This document shows, piece by piece, positions 1 through 9,019 of a stretch of DNA of 64,000 nt (position 1 is its first letter; every line of letters begins with the position of its first letter). Origin of the DNA: Phragmitibacter flavus (lineage in GTDB: Bacteria > Verrucomicrobiota > Verrucomicrobiia > Verrucomicrobiales > Verrucomicrobiaceae); the NCBI RefSeq assembly GCF_005780165.1, contig NZ_VAUV01000007.1, positions 248,001 to 312,000 on the forward strand, in the 5' to 3' direction. The translations under genes and the position numbers were made by a program. A model generated the notes under the pieces. It was not told where the DNA came from. It did no database searches and saw nothing but the letters and a program-made list of their open reading frames with translations.

Positions 1-78
1 GGGGACGCAACTTAAACCACAACCAGGCACAAATTCACCTGAATTCATCACGCGGAAGACGGGATGTCAGGCAGATTG

Positions 79-324
79 CTATTCGGTCCCTAGGGGCGGC
101 TGGGGGTCGTCAACGCCTTCATCGCCATGTGAGAGATCTTCTTTGGGATGCAGCGTTTCGTCATCGGTGTTGGGCTCTTCTTCGTCAATGAGGTGAGTTT
201 TCATGCCGACTGAATCGGGACTGGGGATTTGATTGGTCTCGAAGGTTTCGTCTGCCGGCAGTTCAATCGAATCACTGAGGACGAAGCTGTCCGGTTCAAG
301 CATCGAGCAATTGGGTGGTGCCAT
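79..324 (-). CDS. small acidic hypothetical protein
   Basis: About 81 residues, beginning at an ATG 41 bases after the stop of the upstream FAD oxidoreductase. It is strongly acidic and Pro/Asp/Glu rich, with no recognisable domain, signal peptide or membrane segment. The same frame stays open upstream into the oxidoreductase, but that part is a Ser/Pro/Lys-rich shadow, so only the part downstream of the oxidoreductase is proposed. No clear ribosome binding site precedes the ATG. It could be a small protein co-transcribed with the oxidoreductase, or non-coding. Confidence 0.35.
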   Translation of the reverse strand: MAPPNCSMLEPDSFVLSDSIELPADETFETNQIPSPDSVGMKTHLIDEEEPNTDDETLHPKEDLSHGDEGVDDPQPPLGTE

Positions 325-364
325 GCCGACTGGAATGGCGCTGATTTGCGACTTGCGCGGCTGT

Positions 365-1975
365 TTAAAATTCTGGGGGACCGTTGAGGTCGGTGGCTTT
401 TTCGGGCTGGCCGGGGATGAAGTCGATGACCTGGTTTTGTTGGCGGAGTTTTTCCTGGAGGGCTTGGATGTTGATGGACTGGACGGGGACTTCTTCTTTG
501 ATGGCTTGTTGGGCGGCAAGGCCGGCGGCTTGTCCGGTGATCATCCAGACGCTTTCAAGTCGCAGGGTGCAGAAGGCGACGTGGGTGAAGCTGGCGGCGC
601 AGGGGACGAGGAGGTTGGTGGTTTGCTCGGCTTTGGGAGTGAGTGAGCGGTAGGGGATTTGATAGGCGTAACCCATGCGCCAGATGCGGCCTTCGTTGAT
701 GAATTCGGTAGGGGAGAGGGCGAGGCGTTGGACGTGATGGCTGTCGATGAAGTGGCTGGAGTTGCCGATGGTATCGGATTTGCGTCGGTCGGTGGTGACG
801 TCGTGCTGGGTGACGATGGTTTCGCCGATCATGCGGCGGGCTTCGCGGACGTAGAGCTGGTAGGGGAGGTGGTGGTTGTCAGTGAACTCGTCTTTGTGGA
901 GGCCGAGGGATTTCATTTCGTCCTGAACATGGGTGGGGACGGCGGGGTCGCTGGCGAGAAAATGGAGGAGACCAAGGGTGTAGTCGAGGTGATCGTTGTA
1001 GATGGTTTTGCGTTGGTCGTAGCTGGCGTCGGACCAGGTGAACTGGCCGCCGAAGTGGCCGAGGGAAATGACAGCGGCTTGTTTGTTGTTGAGTTCGAAC
1101 TTGCCGTTGCGGCGTTTGTAGAGGTCGAGGATGTTGTCGAGCTTGGTGGGTTTGTTTTTGGCGGTCTGATCACGAAACCAGTGGGCGAGGATGGCGTAGC
1201 GGTTGGGATCGTAATTTTTTGGGGCGGGGATGGGAACCTGGAGATTGGGATCTTTGGCGACGGTGAGGCGGAAGTTGTAGTTCATGGGCGCGGGATGGGC
1301 GTCGCCTTCGGTGTAGTCCTTGGCCCAGCCGCTGATGCCGGGGAGGAGATTGCCACTGTCGTCGGTGGTGCGGGCGGTGCGTGGAGTTTTGTCGAAACGG
1401 ATGCCGGCGGCTTCCTCGTTGAACTGGGCTTTAGATTCGCGACCGATGGTGTAGCTGACGCCAGCGCGGGCCATGAGGTCTCCTTCGTAGCTGGCATCGA
1501 TGAATTGTTTGGCGTTGATGATGGTGCCGTCGGTGAGGGTGATGTGAGTGATGCGGGGGCCGGTTTTGTGGACTTGGGTGACGCTGGCTCCGTAGCGGAT
1601 GTCGACTTTGGTTTCGGCGAGCATGGCGTCGTAGGTTTTCTGGGCGACGCTGGATTCGAAGTAGTATTCGGGTTGGTTGGTGCCGTAGTGCGTGCCGAGC
1701 CGGGGGTAGAATTCGTCGGAAAAACCGCCGATGGTCCATTTGAGCATGTGCTCGGATTCGGCGGTGTTGATGCCGCTGGTGCTGAGTCCGCCGACGTGTT
1801 TCTCGGGTTCGATGAGGATGACGCTGGCTCCCTCGCGGGCGGCAGTGATGGCGGCAGCGATGCCACAGGGGACGCCGCTGTAGACGACGATGTCGGTGTT
1901 GAGGGTTTGGGGTTGAGCTTGGGTGTGGACGAGGCTAGTCAGGGAGAGCAGGAGAATGTGCCAGAGTTTTTTCAT
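365..1975 (-). CDS. secreted FAD-dependent oxidoreductase (FAD_oxidored family)
   Basis: A 536-residue protein with an N-terminal signal peptide (about residues 1-20, ending AQA). A Rossmann FAD-binding motif follows at about residues 27-55: a beta strand (DIVVYSG), a Gly/Ala-rich turn (PCGIAAAITAAREG) and an acidic strand end (ILIEP), then the GGLSTSGIN segment typical of this family. The C-terminal NLLVPCAAS and TGQAAGLAAQQA segments match the second FAD-contact region. Such exported flavoproteins are common in Verrucomicrobia and Planctomycetes beside polysaccharide-degradation genes, but the substrate is unknown. It is monocistronic or leads into the small ORF downstream. Family assignment is solid; function is inferred. 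Confidence 0.88.
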   Translation of the reverse strand: MKKLWHILLLSLTSLVHTQAQPQTLNTDIVVYSGVPCGIAAAITAAREGASVILIEPEKHVGGLSTSGINTAESEHMLKWTIGGFSDEFYPRLGTHYGTNQPEYYFESSVAQKTYDAMLAETKVDIRYGASVTQVHKTGPRITHITLTDGTIINAKQFIDASYEGDLMARAGVSYTIGRESKAQFNEEAAGIRFDKTPRTARTTDDSGNLLPGISGWAKDYTEGDAHPAPMNYNFRLTVAKDPNLQVPIPAPKNYDPNRYAILAHWFRDQTAKNKPTKLDNILDLYKRRNGKFELNNKQAAVISLGHFGGQFTWSDASYDQRKTIYNDHLDYTLGLLHFLASDPAVPTHVQDEMKSLGLHKDEFTDNHHLPYQLYVREARRMIGETIVTQHDVTTDRRKSDTIGNSSHFIDSHHVQRLALSPTEFINEGRIWRMGYAYQIPYRSLTPKAEQTTNLLVPCAASFTHVAFCTLRLESVWMITGQAAGLAAQQAIKEEVPVQSINIQALQEKLRQQNQVIDFIPGQPEKATDLNGPPEF

Positions 1976-2084
1976 GGGAGGAAGATTCGGTGGTATGGAG
2001 TGCAGTCCGGTTGCGGAAGGCTTGGACAGAGGAAAATGATTTTTTGCTGGCGGAGTGTCGGGATGGGGGGATGGTTAGGCGCTT

Positions 2085-3104
2085 ATGAGCGACAATATTC
2101 TGGAGAAGACGCGCTGTTATCTGTCTGGTCCGATGGATTTTGTGGGGTCGCGGGTGATTGAAAAGTATCTGGGTTGGAGGGCGATTTTGACACCGATCTT
2201 AAAAGGGTTTTCGATCCGGGTGTTGGATCCGTGGAACAAGCCGATCATTCGCGGGCATAGCAATTATGGTCAGGAAGGGGTGTTGCCGAACAAGGAGCAG
2301 TATGAGGCGGATTTCTGGACCAATGCGCAGACGAGGGTGCAGTTTGAGCGCGATTTTTGGGAGACGGTGCACATCGATTTAAGGATGACGGATTTGTCGG
2401 ACTTTGTCGTGGCCTTTGTGCCGACGAATGTTTACAGCGTGGGGACGGTGCATGAGATTATTGTGGCGAGATTGCAGTTCAAGCCGGTGTTGTTGATCAG
2501 TCCGCCGGTGAAGTATGATTTTTTCCCGGAGCTGGCGGAACTTTCGGACGAGGTGAAGCGGGCGTTGAAGTTTGCGGGGTTCAAGGAAAATCCGCAGGGA
2601 ATTCCGAGTCAGTGGTATGGAAATATTGTGGGTGGTCGGAACATGTTTGATGGGTTTGGCTGGGAGGGGATCGACATCAAGCGACCGGATTTTTATGAGG
2701 TGTTGATGCAGCAGGTGCTGGAAGATGCGAAGCCGGCGGAGGAGTCGGGGGCAGATTGGGAGCGGTGGGTTTGTGTGCGCAACTGGATGGCCGAGGCGCA
2801 GGCACTGAAGTCGCTGAAGGGCGGGGTGCTGGATTATGTGAAGTTTGCGGATGATCGGGAGCGGGGCCTGTTTGAAGCGGAATTGAATGAGGGCAAGGAA
2901 CGCGAGAGACGGTATTTCTGGCACAATCAACCCTACACGCCGAAGCGGTCGTTCTTGTATCAGTTCCTGTGCATAGCGAGCGGGTATATTCCGCCCAAGT
3001 TGAACATTCTATCGCAGTTGAACGCCGAGGGGCAGGTGGTGCCGGTGTTGCAGGAGAGTGTGGATGATGACTGGTTGTTGATCTCCACGGAACACGAGAA
3101 TTGA
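2085..3104 (+). CDS. nucleoside 2-deoxyribosyltransferase-like protein
   Basis: A 339-residue cytosolic protein without signal peptide or membrane segments. The N-terminus carries CYLSGPMDF, the beta-strand/SGPM motif of the nucleoside 2-deoxyribosyltransferase fold. Around residues 105-130 the segments LSDFVVAFVP and SVGTVHEI match the second motif, a conserved Asp strand followed by GT..E, where the family keeps its catalytic Glu. It is about twice the usual 150-residue length; the C-terminal half (about residues 200-339) matches nothing I recognise. It may act on nucleosides or nucleotide-like ligands. It is preceded by a divergently oriented oxidoreductase and followed after 46 bases by a transporter in the same direction. 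Confidence 0.6.
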   Translation: MSDNILEKTRCYLSGPMDFVGSRVIEKYLGWRAILTPILKGFSIRVLDPWNKPIIRGHSNYGQEGVLPNKEQYEADFWTNAQTRVQFERDFWETVHIDLRMTDLSDFVVAFVPTNVYSVGTVHEIIVARLQFKPVLLISPPVKYDFFPELAELSDEVKRALKFAGFKENPQGIPSQWYGNIVGGRNMFDGFGWEGIDIKRPDFYEVLMQQVLEDAKPAEESGADWERWVCVRNWMAEAQALKSLKGGVLDYVKFADDRERGLFEAELNEGKERERRYFWHNQPYTPKRSFLYQFLCIASGYIPPKLNILSQLNAEGQVVPVLQESVDDDWLLISTEHEN

Positions 3105-3150
3105 TTTTATCTAGATGAAGGGATGAGGGCGAAGGGGTAAAGGAAGCGCG

Positions 3151-4080
3151 ATGTTTTTGTTTGAGCTGTTTCTGAATGTTTGTGCGCCGATTTTTGTGGT
3201 GGTGGGGTTGGGGTGGGTGTTGGATCGGAAGTTTAGGCTGCACCTTGAGACGCTGGTGAAGCTGAACATTTATTTGTTGGTGCCGGCGTTCATTTTTTGC
3301 CGGGTGCTGGATACGGAACTGGGGGAGGGCGAGGCTTTGAAGATTGTGGGTTTCACGATGGCGACGATCTTTGCCATGTTCGTGGCGAGTGCGGTGTTGG
3401 GTCGGCTGCTGGGCTTGAATGAGCAACGCAAGCGGGCGCTGGGATTGGCGACAATGTTTTACAATTGCGGCAACTACGGGCTGCCGTTGGTGACGCTGGC
3501 GTTTGGTCACGAGGGGGCGGCGGTGCAGGTGTATGTGCTGGCGACGATGAATGTGGCGACGTTTACGATCGGGCTGTTCCTGGCGCAGAAGAAGGGCGAG
3601 GTGGGTGATGTGGGGCAGCACTGGCGGACACTGATGAAGGTGCTGCGGCAGCCGACGTTGTATGCGCTGATGGCGGGAATGTTGTGCCGATGGATGGGCT
3701 GGAGGGTGCAGGAGGTAAACTGGCTTTGGCAGCCGTTGGACTTGTTGCAGTCGGGGTTGATTGGATTCGCGCTGGTGACGTTGGGGGTGCAGATGTCGCA
3801 GACGCGACCGGAACCGTTTAGGGCGCCGCTTTGGGCGGCGTTGGGGACGCGACTGGTGATGGGACCGCTGGTGGCGGTGGGGTTGGTGAATGTGCTGGGA
3901 TTTTCGCCGCTGGTGGCGGGGTCGCTGATATTAGCGGCGGGGGCACCGACGGCGGTGAACACAGCGCTGCTGGCGCATGAGTTTGAAGGGGACGTGTCGT
4001 TTGCGACTTCGGCGGTGTATTACAGCACGATTTTTAGCATGGTGACGACGACCGTCACGCTCGCCCTATTGAAAGGCTGA
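3151..4080 (+). CDS. AEC family transporter (auxin efflux carrier type)
   Basis: A 309-residue inner-membrane protein with about ten hydrophobic segments in two halves. Family signatures are the early segment LVKLNIYLLVPAFIFCRVL, the NCGNYGLPLV segment at about residues 107-116 in the middle of the protein, and a C-terminal APTAVNTALLA stretch before the last helix. AEC proteins export or exchange organic acids and other small anions in bacteria; the substrate cannot be read from sequence. It lies 46 bases after the deoxyribosyltransferase-like gene, and could be co-transcribed with it, and converges with the acyltransferase on the other strand. Confidence 0.88.
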   Translation: MFLFELFLNVCAPIFVVVGLGWVLDRKFRLHLETLVKLNIYLLVPAFIFCRVLDTELGEGEALKIVGFTMATIFAMFVASAVLGRLLGLNEQRKRALGLATMFYNCGNYGLPLVTLAFGHEGAAVQVYVLATMNVATFTIGLFLAQKKGEVGDVGQHWRTLMKVLRQPTLYALMAGMLCRWMGWRVQEVNWLWQPLDLLQSGLIGFALVTLGVQMSQTRPEPFRAPLWAALGTRLVMGPLVAVGLVNVLGFSPLVAGSLILAAGAPTAVNTALLAHEFEGDVSFATSAVYYSTIFSMVTTTVTLALLKG

Positions 4081-4101
4081 GGGAGAAGCACTTTTCTCTT
4101 T

Positions 4102-5067
4102 TCACTTCTCCCTTTTGACTTGGCCGAGCATGTCACGGAAGGGTCGGCTGGTGTTGGCGTAGTCAGGGTATTTGGGGTCGGGTTCGAGACCGGGAAGGTA
4201 ACGCCAGTGTTTATACATCCATAGCCAGCATTCGGGGCGCTGGCGGATGTGGATTTCGAAGTGATCCCAGGCGGCCTGGGACATGGCGGCGGGCGTGGGA
4301 TAGTCGGTGGGGTGGAGGATCTTGAATTGGAAATGATAACTGCCGTCGTCGAATGGGGTGCAGAGGCCGGCGACGATGGGGAGGTCGAGGCGTTGGGAAA
4401 GGCTGGCGTGGAGGGTGGTGACGCAGGTTTTTAGGCCGAAACATTCAATGGCGGCGGCGGTTTTGTTGGGTTTGATGGTGAGGTCGGTAAGCAGGGCAAC
4501 GTGTCCGCCGCGCTTGAGTTCCTTCATGAGGCGAAGCATGGCGCCTTGCTGGGGAATGACACGATGGCCACTGTTTTGACGAAGGCGGGTGAAAATGGTG
4601 GTGAGGGAAGGGTTTTTGAAGTTTTGGGCGACGACGATCAGGGGGACGTCGCGAAATCCCATGATGAGGCTGATGAGTTCGAAGTTGCCGAAGTGGGGGG
4701 TGACCCAGATGGCACCTTTCTGCTTGGCGATGGAGATGGCTTGTGGGACCTCGGGGTGGTCGTGGAAGAGTCCGTCGATGTTGTCCCGTGTGAGCCGAAG
4801 GGACCAGAAGAGGTCAAGAAAGGTGCGGGCGAACGTGTGGTAAGAGGCGATGGTGATGCGGCGCACCTGATCGGGGGTGATGTTTTGGTCGGAAAAAGCG
4901 GCGTAGAGGTTGGTTTTGGCGGTGGTGCGTCCACGGTAGTCGACGAGGTAGGCGATGGAGCCGAAGATCTGGCCGAGCAGAATGATGAGGGGGCGGGGGA
5001 ATTGGGGCAGCGCCCAGGTGGCGAGTCGGACGAGGACGGTTTCGATGGCGGGACGAAGGTTCTTCAC
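4102..5067 (-). CDS. LpxL/HtrB-type lipid A acyltransferase
   Basis: A 321-residue lysophospholipid acyltransferase-superfamily protein. An N-terminal hydrophobic segment anchors it to the inner membrane. The catalytic HX4E motif is visible as HFGNFE at about residues 128-133, followed by VVAQNFKNP and, after the GALLTDL-like strand (HVALLTDLTIKPNK), a typical block. The family transfers an acyl chain from acyl-ACP to the Kdo2-lipid A precursor. An acyl carrier protein gene lies about 1.2 kb away. It is convergent with the AEC transporter and divergent from the M42 peptidase. LpxL versus LpxM or an ornithine-lipid acyltransferase cannot be resolved here. Confidence 0.85.
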   Translation of the reverse strand: MKNLRPAIETVLVRLATWALPQFPRPLIILLGQIFGSIAYLVDYRGRTTAKTNLYAAFSDQNITPDQVRRITIASYHTFARTFLDLFWSLRLTRDNIDGLFHDHPEVPQAISIAKQKGAIWVTPHFGNFELISLIMGFRDVPLIVVAQNFKNPSLTTIFTRLRQNSGHRVIPQQGAMLRLMKELKRGGHVALLTDLTIKPNKTAAAIECFGLKTCVTTLHASLSQRLDLPIVAGLCTPFDDGSYHFQFKILHPTDYPTPAAMSQAAWDHFEIHIRQRPECWLWMYKHWRYLPGLEPDPKYPDYANTSRPFRDMLGQVKREK

Positions 5068-5109
5068 GTTTGCGGTTTGGTAGTGGCGAAAATGTGTTTA
5101 GATTGGGAC

Positions 5110-6111
5110 ATGTCCGACACGCTGACCTCTATCCTGAACAAGTTGCTGAATCAACCGACCGCTCCCTTTCATGAATACCATGTGAGAGAGGCGATCGAAC
5201 AATTGTTGCTGGATGTGCCGCATGTGGATCTTTCGCATGACGCGTTTGGCAACTTGCTGGTGACTTATCGCAAAGGCAAGCGCCGGTCGACGCCGACCTG
5301 GGTTTTGGGGGCGCACATGGATCACCCGGCTTTTGTGAAGGTGCCGAACAAGGATGAGTGGGATTTCCTGGGCGGAATGCCGAAGGCGGTGGTGGAACTG
5401 GAAGAGAATGTGGCGCAGCGCAAGGAGCATGGCGATTTTGCGCCGTGGGATTTTGATGCGGTGGTGGACAACGGTCGGGTGCAGGCACCGGCTTGTGATG
5501 ATCTGGTGGGTTGTTCGGTGATTGTGGCGGTTTTCAAGGAACTTGCCAGGCTGGGGCTGGATGCGACGGTGCATGCGGCGTTTACGCGGGCAGAGGAGGT
5601 GGGTTTCCTCGGAGCGTGGCATTTGGGCAAGAACTGGCCGTTTGGCAAGGAGTCGGTGTTTTTGTCGGTGGAGACGAGTCGTCCGGTGAATGGCGCGGAG
5701 TTGGGTGAGGGGCCGATGATTCGTGTGGGCGACCGGCTTTCAATTTTCGACAATGAGCTGACGAAGATTTTGGTGAGCACGGCGATGGGGCAGGGCATCC
5801 GGGTGCAGCGCTGTTTGCTGGATGCGGGGGCTTGTGAGGCTTCGGCGTTGCAGGCGTGCGGGATTCGCAGTGCGGGAGTGAGTGTGCCGCTGGGGAATTA
5901 TCACAACCTGGATGATGATCAGGTGCTGGCACCGGAGTGGGTGTATTTGGAAGATGTGCAGTCGATGGTAAACCTGTTGGTGGCGCTGGTGGGTGTTGAT
6001 CAGCACGGGTTGGAGGAGCGTCCTTTGGAGGAACGGGTGAGCCTGCGGATGAAGGAGTTCAAAAAGCACCTTGAGGCGGGCAATTCGAAGTTTGAGGCGT
6101 TGGCGGTTTAA
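5110..6111 (+). CDS. M42-family metallopeptidase (glutamyl aminopeptidase / endoglucanase-like)
   Basis: A 333-residue cytosolic metallopeptidase. Metal-ligand motifs are in family order: GAHMDHPAF (H69, D71), ACDDLVGC (bridging Asp), TRAEEVGFLGAW (catalytic Glu pair), VETS, and a C-terminal GNYHNLDD (His ligand). The M42 family forms large tetrahedral aminopeptidase complexes that degrade peptides in the cytosol. The ATG at 5110 is chosen because homology begins there; an in-frame ATG lies 18 bases upstream. The open frame extends far upstream antisense to the acyltransferase, which is a shadow. A strong terminator follows at 6136. Confidence 0.87.
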   Translation: MSDTLTSILNKLLNQPTAPFHEYHVREAIEQLLLDVPHVDLSHDAFGNLLVTYRKGKRRSTPTWVLGAHMDHPAFVKVPNKDEWDFLGGMPKAVVELEENVAQRKEHGDFAPWDFDAVVDNGRVQAPACDDLVGCSVIVAVFKELARLGLDATVHAAFTRAEEVGFLGAWHLGKNWPFGKESVFLSVETSRPVNGAELGEGPMIRVGDRLSIFDNELTKILVSTAMGQGIRVQRCLLDAGACEASALQACGIRSAGVSVPLGNYHNLDDDQVLAPEWVYLEDVQSMVNLLVALVGVDQHGLEERPLEERVSLRMKEFKKHLEAGNSKFEALAV

Positions 6112-6135
6112 CTGGAAAAGCCAGATCGCCATGAG

Positions 6136-6168
6136 AAAACCGCCGGCCTGCAGGCTGGCGGTTTTTTT
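6136..6168 (+). terminator. Rho-independent terminator after M42 peptidase
   Basis: A GC-rich stem, AAAACCGCCGGCC pairing with GGCTGGCGGTTTT with a small loop, is followed by a run of seven T residues. It lies 24 bases after the peptidase stop codon. Confidence 0.9.
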
Positions 6169-6227
6169 GTGGAGCCGGATTCAGATGAAGGCAGATCAAT
6201 GAGGTCGGGCGGATGGGATGCGGGCAC

Positions 6228-6258
6228 AAAAAAAGGCGAGGTAAACCGCGCCTTTTAA
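6228..6258 (-). terminator. Rho-independent terminator after acpP
   Basis: Read on the minus strand, AAAAGGCG pairs with CGCCTTTT around a ten-base loop and runs into a T tract. It lies about 50 bases after the acpP stop. Confidence 0.8.
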
Positions 6259-6308
6259 TGATGATGGGAACGTTCGAGGTCCCGTTTGTCGGTGGGAGTC
6301 AGCGGGGA

Positions 6309-6551
6309 TTATTCCGCGTTCTCTTCAACATAACGGATAACGTCGCCAACGGAGAGGAGTTTTTCGGCTTCTTCATCGGGGACGTCGATGCCAAACTCTT
6401 CTTCGAAGGCCATCACAAGTTCCACGGTGTCGAGTGAGTCTGCGCCCAAATCTTCAATGAATTTGGCTTCAGGGGTCACTTGTTCAGGGTTAACGCCGAG
6501 TTGTTCGACGATGATGTCCCGGACTTTGTCTGCGAAGTTGGTGTCGGCCAT
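6309..6551 (-). CDS. acpP: acyl carrier protein
   Basis: An 80-residue acidic four-helix protein of normal ACP length. The 4'-phosphopantetheine attachment site is clear: [12 protein letters not shown], with the modified Ser in the DSL motif at about residue 38. ACP carries growing acyl chains on the phosphopantetheine thiol in fatty acid synthesis and donates them to acyltransferases such as the LpxL-like enzyme at 4102. It has its own terminator and is not flanked by fab genes here; the ketoacyl synthase at 23519 is 17 kb away. Confidence 0.97.
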   Translation of the reverse strand: MADTNFADKVRDIIVEQLGVNPEQVTPEAKFIEDLGADSLDTVELVMAFEEEFGIDVPDEEAEKLLSVGDVIRYVEENAE

Positions 6552-6708
6552 AGATGAGAGTTAGTAGTTGCTTTGAGTGGCGCAGCTTTACCGGGTGAGT
6601 CGAATTTGGCAACCGGGAAAATGCGATTTTTTTGAATGCGAAATGCTCAATGTGAAAACGTCAAGCTGAGAATGACGATGTGGTGGGAAAACGCAGGGGT
6701 ATTTTTGT

Positions 6709-7125
6709 TCAAAATAGGGCTCCAGGAGATTTGCCGGACTTGAATCGCTTGAGGTCCTGACGCTCCGATTGCTCCTCGGGGGTGAGTTCCCTGGCGTCGG
6801 CACGATGGCGGTAGGTGAAGCCCAAGACGAAGCAGGAAACATCCGCGACGAGGAAGACCATGGCGACGATGATGCCGTAGCGCTTGAGTTTTTCATCAAT
6901 TCGTTTGTTGCGATTGACCGAAAAATGGTCGCGCGGTCCCTGGACTTTTGCCTGGTAGAGCCGACGCCAGCTGCGGGGATTGCGGGCGATGCTGAAGGTA
7001 AGCAGGAACAGTGCGGTGAGAATGATGCACGCGATTTGGTAGACCAACGGGAACCGGACGGTTTCCGCGCTGGCCTGGGCAATGACGGGTGCTAATGATG
7101 TCGTGAATGAAAACGGAAACGGCAT
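6709..7125 (-). CDS. hypothetical membrane protein (two TM segments)
   Basis: A 138-residue protein with two clear hydrophobic helices at about residues 25-45 (LVYQIACIILTALFLLTF) and 82-103 (IIVAMVFLVADVSCFVLGF). A basic, Arg/Lys-rich stretch separates them and the C-terminal tail is charged. I recognise no family. It is downstream of pgi on the same strand, 33 bases after the pgi stop, so the two are probably co-transcribed. A longer overlapping minus-strand frame (6588-7082) is Ser/Pro-rich and looks like a shadow. Confidence 0.65.
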   Translation of the reverse strand: MPFPFSFTTSLAPVIAQASAETVRFPLVYQIACIILTALFLLTFSIARNPRSWRRLYQAKVQGPRDHFSVNRNKRIDEKLKRYGIIVAMVFLVADVSCFVLGFTYRHRADARELTPEEQSERQDLKRFKSGKSPGALF

Positions 7126-7158
7126 TTCGAGTTCATTCTAGGGATGCAGACATTAAAC

Positions 7159-8757
7159 TCAAGATGATTGTCCCACCCATGTGAAGAGATCGTCACCGGG
7201 AGAGTCGGCAAGCTGAACCTGAATTTGTGGATCGTTGGCGGCAAGGTGGGTGAGACAGTGGTAAACTTCCTCGGGATCGGCCTGGATGGAAACAGCGATG
7301 ACGTTGGCGGTGGCGCTGCCGGCATGGGCGATGGCATTGCGCACGGAGGTGAGCACTTTGAGAAAGTCGACGGCGGCCTTTTTTCCGGCTTCGACGCCTG
7401 GTTGGTGATAGGCGTTGATGTTGACGAGGCTGGCGTAAAAAGAGACGGCGCGTTCGAACAGGGCGACGAGCATGCCAACGGTGTAGGGGGTGGCTTGTTC
7501 GATGCTGAGGGTGACGGATTCGCGGTCGCTGTCGAAAAGCGCTTTGCGGGTGCCGCGGAGGAAACCTTGAAGGTAGTCGCTGGCGGTGGTGTTGGGGTCG
7601 ACTTCGACCTGGGGTTGATCGGAGCCCTTGCGAACTTCGATGAAGGTGGCGAAGAAGTTGTTCACCCCATCGCGTAGCTGTTGCACATAGGCATGCTGGT
7701 CGGTGGAACCCTTGTTGCCGTAGACGGCGATGCCTTGGTTGACGACGTTGCCGTCGAGGTCGTGCTGCTTGCCGATGGATTCCATGACGAGCTGCTGGAG
7801 GTATTTGCTGAGCAGCATGAGGCGGTCCTTGTAGGGGAGGACGACCATGTCCTTGGCACCTTTGCCGTTGCCGGCCTGATACCACATGAGGGCGAGCAAC
7901 ATGGAGGCGTTTTGCGCGGTGGGAAGGGTGCGGGTTTTCTCATCCATGGCTGCGGAGCCGGAGAGGATGAGGTCGATGTCGATGCCCTGGAGCGTCATGG
8001 GCACGAGGCCGACGGTGCTCATGATGGAGGTGCGGCCGCCGACCCAGTCGGTCATGGGGAAGATTTTGAGCCAGTCGTTTTCGGTGGCGTAGGCTTCGAG
8101 TTTGCTGCTGATGCCTCCAGAGGCGGTGCCGGTGACGGCGACGGCGTGTTTCGAGAAGTCGAGTCCGGCGCGTTCATAGGCAGCGCGGGCTTCGAGCATG
8201 CCGTTGCGGGTTTCGGGGGTGCCGCCGGATTTGGAAATGACGACGGAGAGCGTGGTGGCAAGGTCCGCTCCGATGTTGGCGATGGTGCGCTGGATGCCGT
8301 CGGGATCGGTGTTGTCAAAGAAGTAGGTTTGCAGCGGGGCGCTGTGCGCGTCGACGAGGGCGTCGGTGATGAACTGGGGGCCAAGGGCGGAGCCGCCGAT
8401 GCCGATGATGAGAAGCTTGCTGAACTTGGCTCCGTTTTGGGCGGTGATTTCGCCGCTGTGGATTTTGGAGGCGAAGACTTTGCAGTCGGCGATGTCGTTG
8501 TCGATGCCGGCGGCAAGTTCGGGAGTGGGGGCGAGGGCAGAGTTGCGAAGCCAGTAGTGGCCGACCATGCGTCCTTCATCGGGATTGGCAATTTCACCAG
8601 CTTCGAGTTTTTTCATATCCTCGAAGGCACGGGCAACGAGCGGCTCCATTTTGGCGAAGAAGCCGTCGTCGAAATTCATGCGGCTGATGTCGAGGCTGAA
8701 GCCGAGATCGGGGTAACGAAGAAGGTGTTGCTGATAGCGCGTCCAGAGGTTCATCAT
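7159..8757 (-). CDS. pgi: glucose-6-phosphate isomerase
   Basis: A protein of about 532 residues interconverting glucose-6-phosphate and fructose-6-phosphate. Family motifs appear in order: [12 protein letters not shown] (sugar-phosphate binding), [14 protein letters not shown] (SIS domain phosphate loop), [33 protein letters not shown] (catalytic His region), and [10 protein letters not shown] with the C-terminal active-site Lys. The frame is open a further 40 codons upstream, but that extension is Cys/Pro-rich and unlike the family. The Met-Met pair at 8757/8754 preceding [12 protein letters not shown] is preferred, although no strong ribosome binding site is seen. The downstream membrane protein may share its transcript. 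Confidence 0.95.
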   Translation of the reverse strand: MMNLWTRYQQHLLRYPDLGFSLDISRMNFDDGFFAKMEPLVARAFEDMKKLEAGEIANPDEGRMVGHYWLRNSALAPTPELAAGIDNDIADCKVFASKIHSGEITAQNGAKFSKLLIIGIGGSALGPQFITDALVDAHSAPLQTYFFDNTDPDGIQRTIANIGADLATTLSVVISKSGGTPETRNGMLEARAAYERAGLDFSKHAVAVTGTASGGISSKLEAYATENDWLKIFPMTDWVGGRTSIMSTVGLVPMTLQGIDIDLILSGSAAMDEKTRTLPTAQNASMLLALMWYQAGNGKGAKDMVVLPYKDRLMLLSKYLQQLVMESIGKQHDLDGNVVNQGIAVYGNKGSTDQHAYVQQLRDGVNNFFATFIEVRKGSDQPQVEVDPNTTASDYLQGFLRGTRKALFDSDRESVTLSIEQATPYTVGMLVALFERAVSFYASLVNINAYHQPGVEAGKKAAVDFLKVLTSVRNAIAHAGSATANVIAVSIQADPEEVYHCLTHLAANDPQIQVQLADSPGDDLFTWVGQSS

Positions 8758-8990
8758 GCTGGCACACAAGCAGGGAAGGGCGTTTTCGCAAGGATTTGCG
8801 CGCTCTGGAGGGATTTTCGTTGATGCACATTTATGGAGCGGCGGAGAATGGAGGTGGGATAGTGCCCAAATAAACAACGGTCAGCACCACAAATGCCTCG
8901 CATTGCACAAAAACTGATTGGTGCCGTCGCCCCAAAAGATTAGGTATTAGCATGCTTAAATAAAGAGCAATTATTTGGCATTATTCCACG

Positions 8991-9004
8991 GAATTATGTA
9001 ATTC
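8991..9004. promoter_or_regulatory. short palindrome upstream of the beta-helix gene
   Basis: GAATTA-TG-TAATTC, with 6-bp perfect arms, in an AT-rich leader 15 bases before the ATG at 9020. It directly precedes the likely ribosome binding site (GAAGG at 9005-9009). It could be an operator or mRNA hairpin; only the sequence symmetry supports it. Confidence 0.3.
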
Positions 9005-9019
9005 GAAGGGCTAATATAT

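Noticed and set aside
659-2161. 500-codon plus-strand frame antisense to the FAD oxidoreductase
   Set aside because: Gly/Val/Asp-rich antisense frame in high-GC DNA; the opposite strand shows motifs and a signal peptide.
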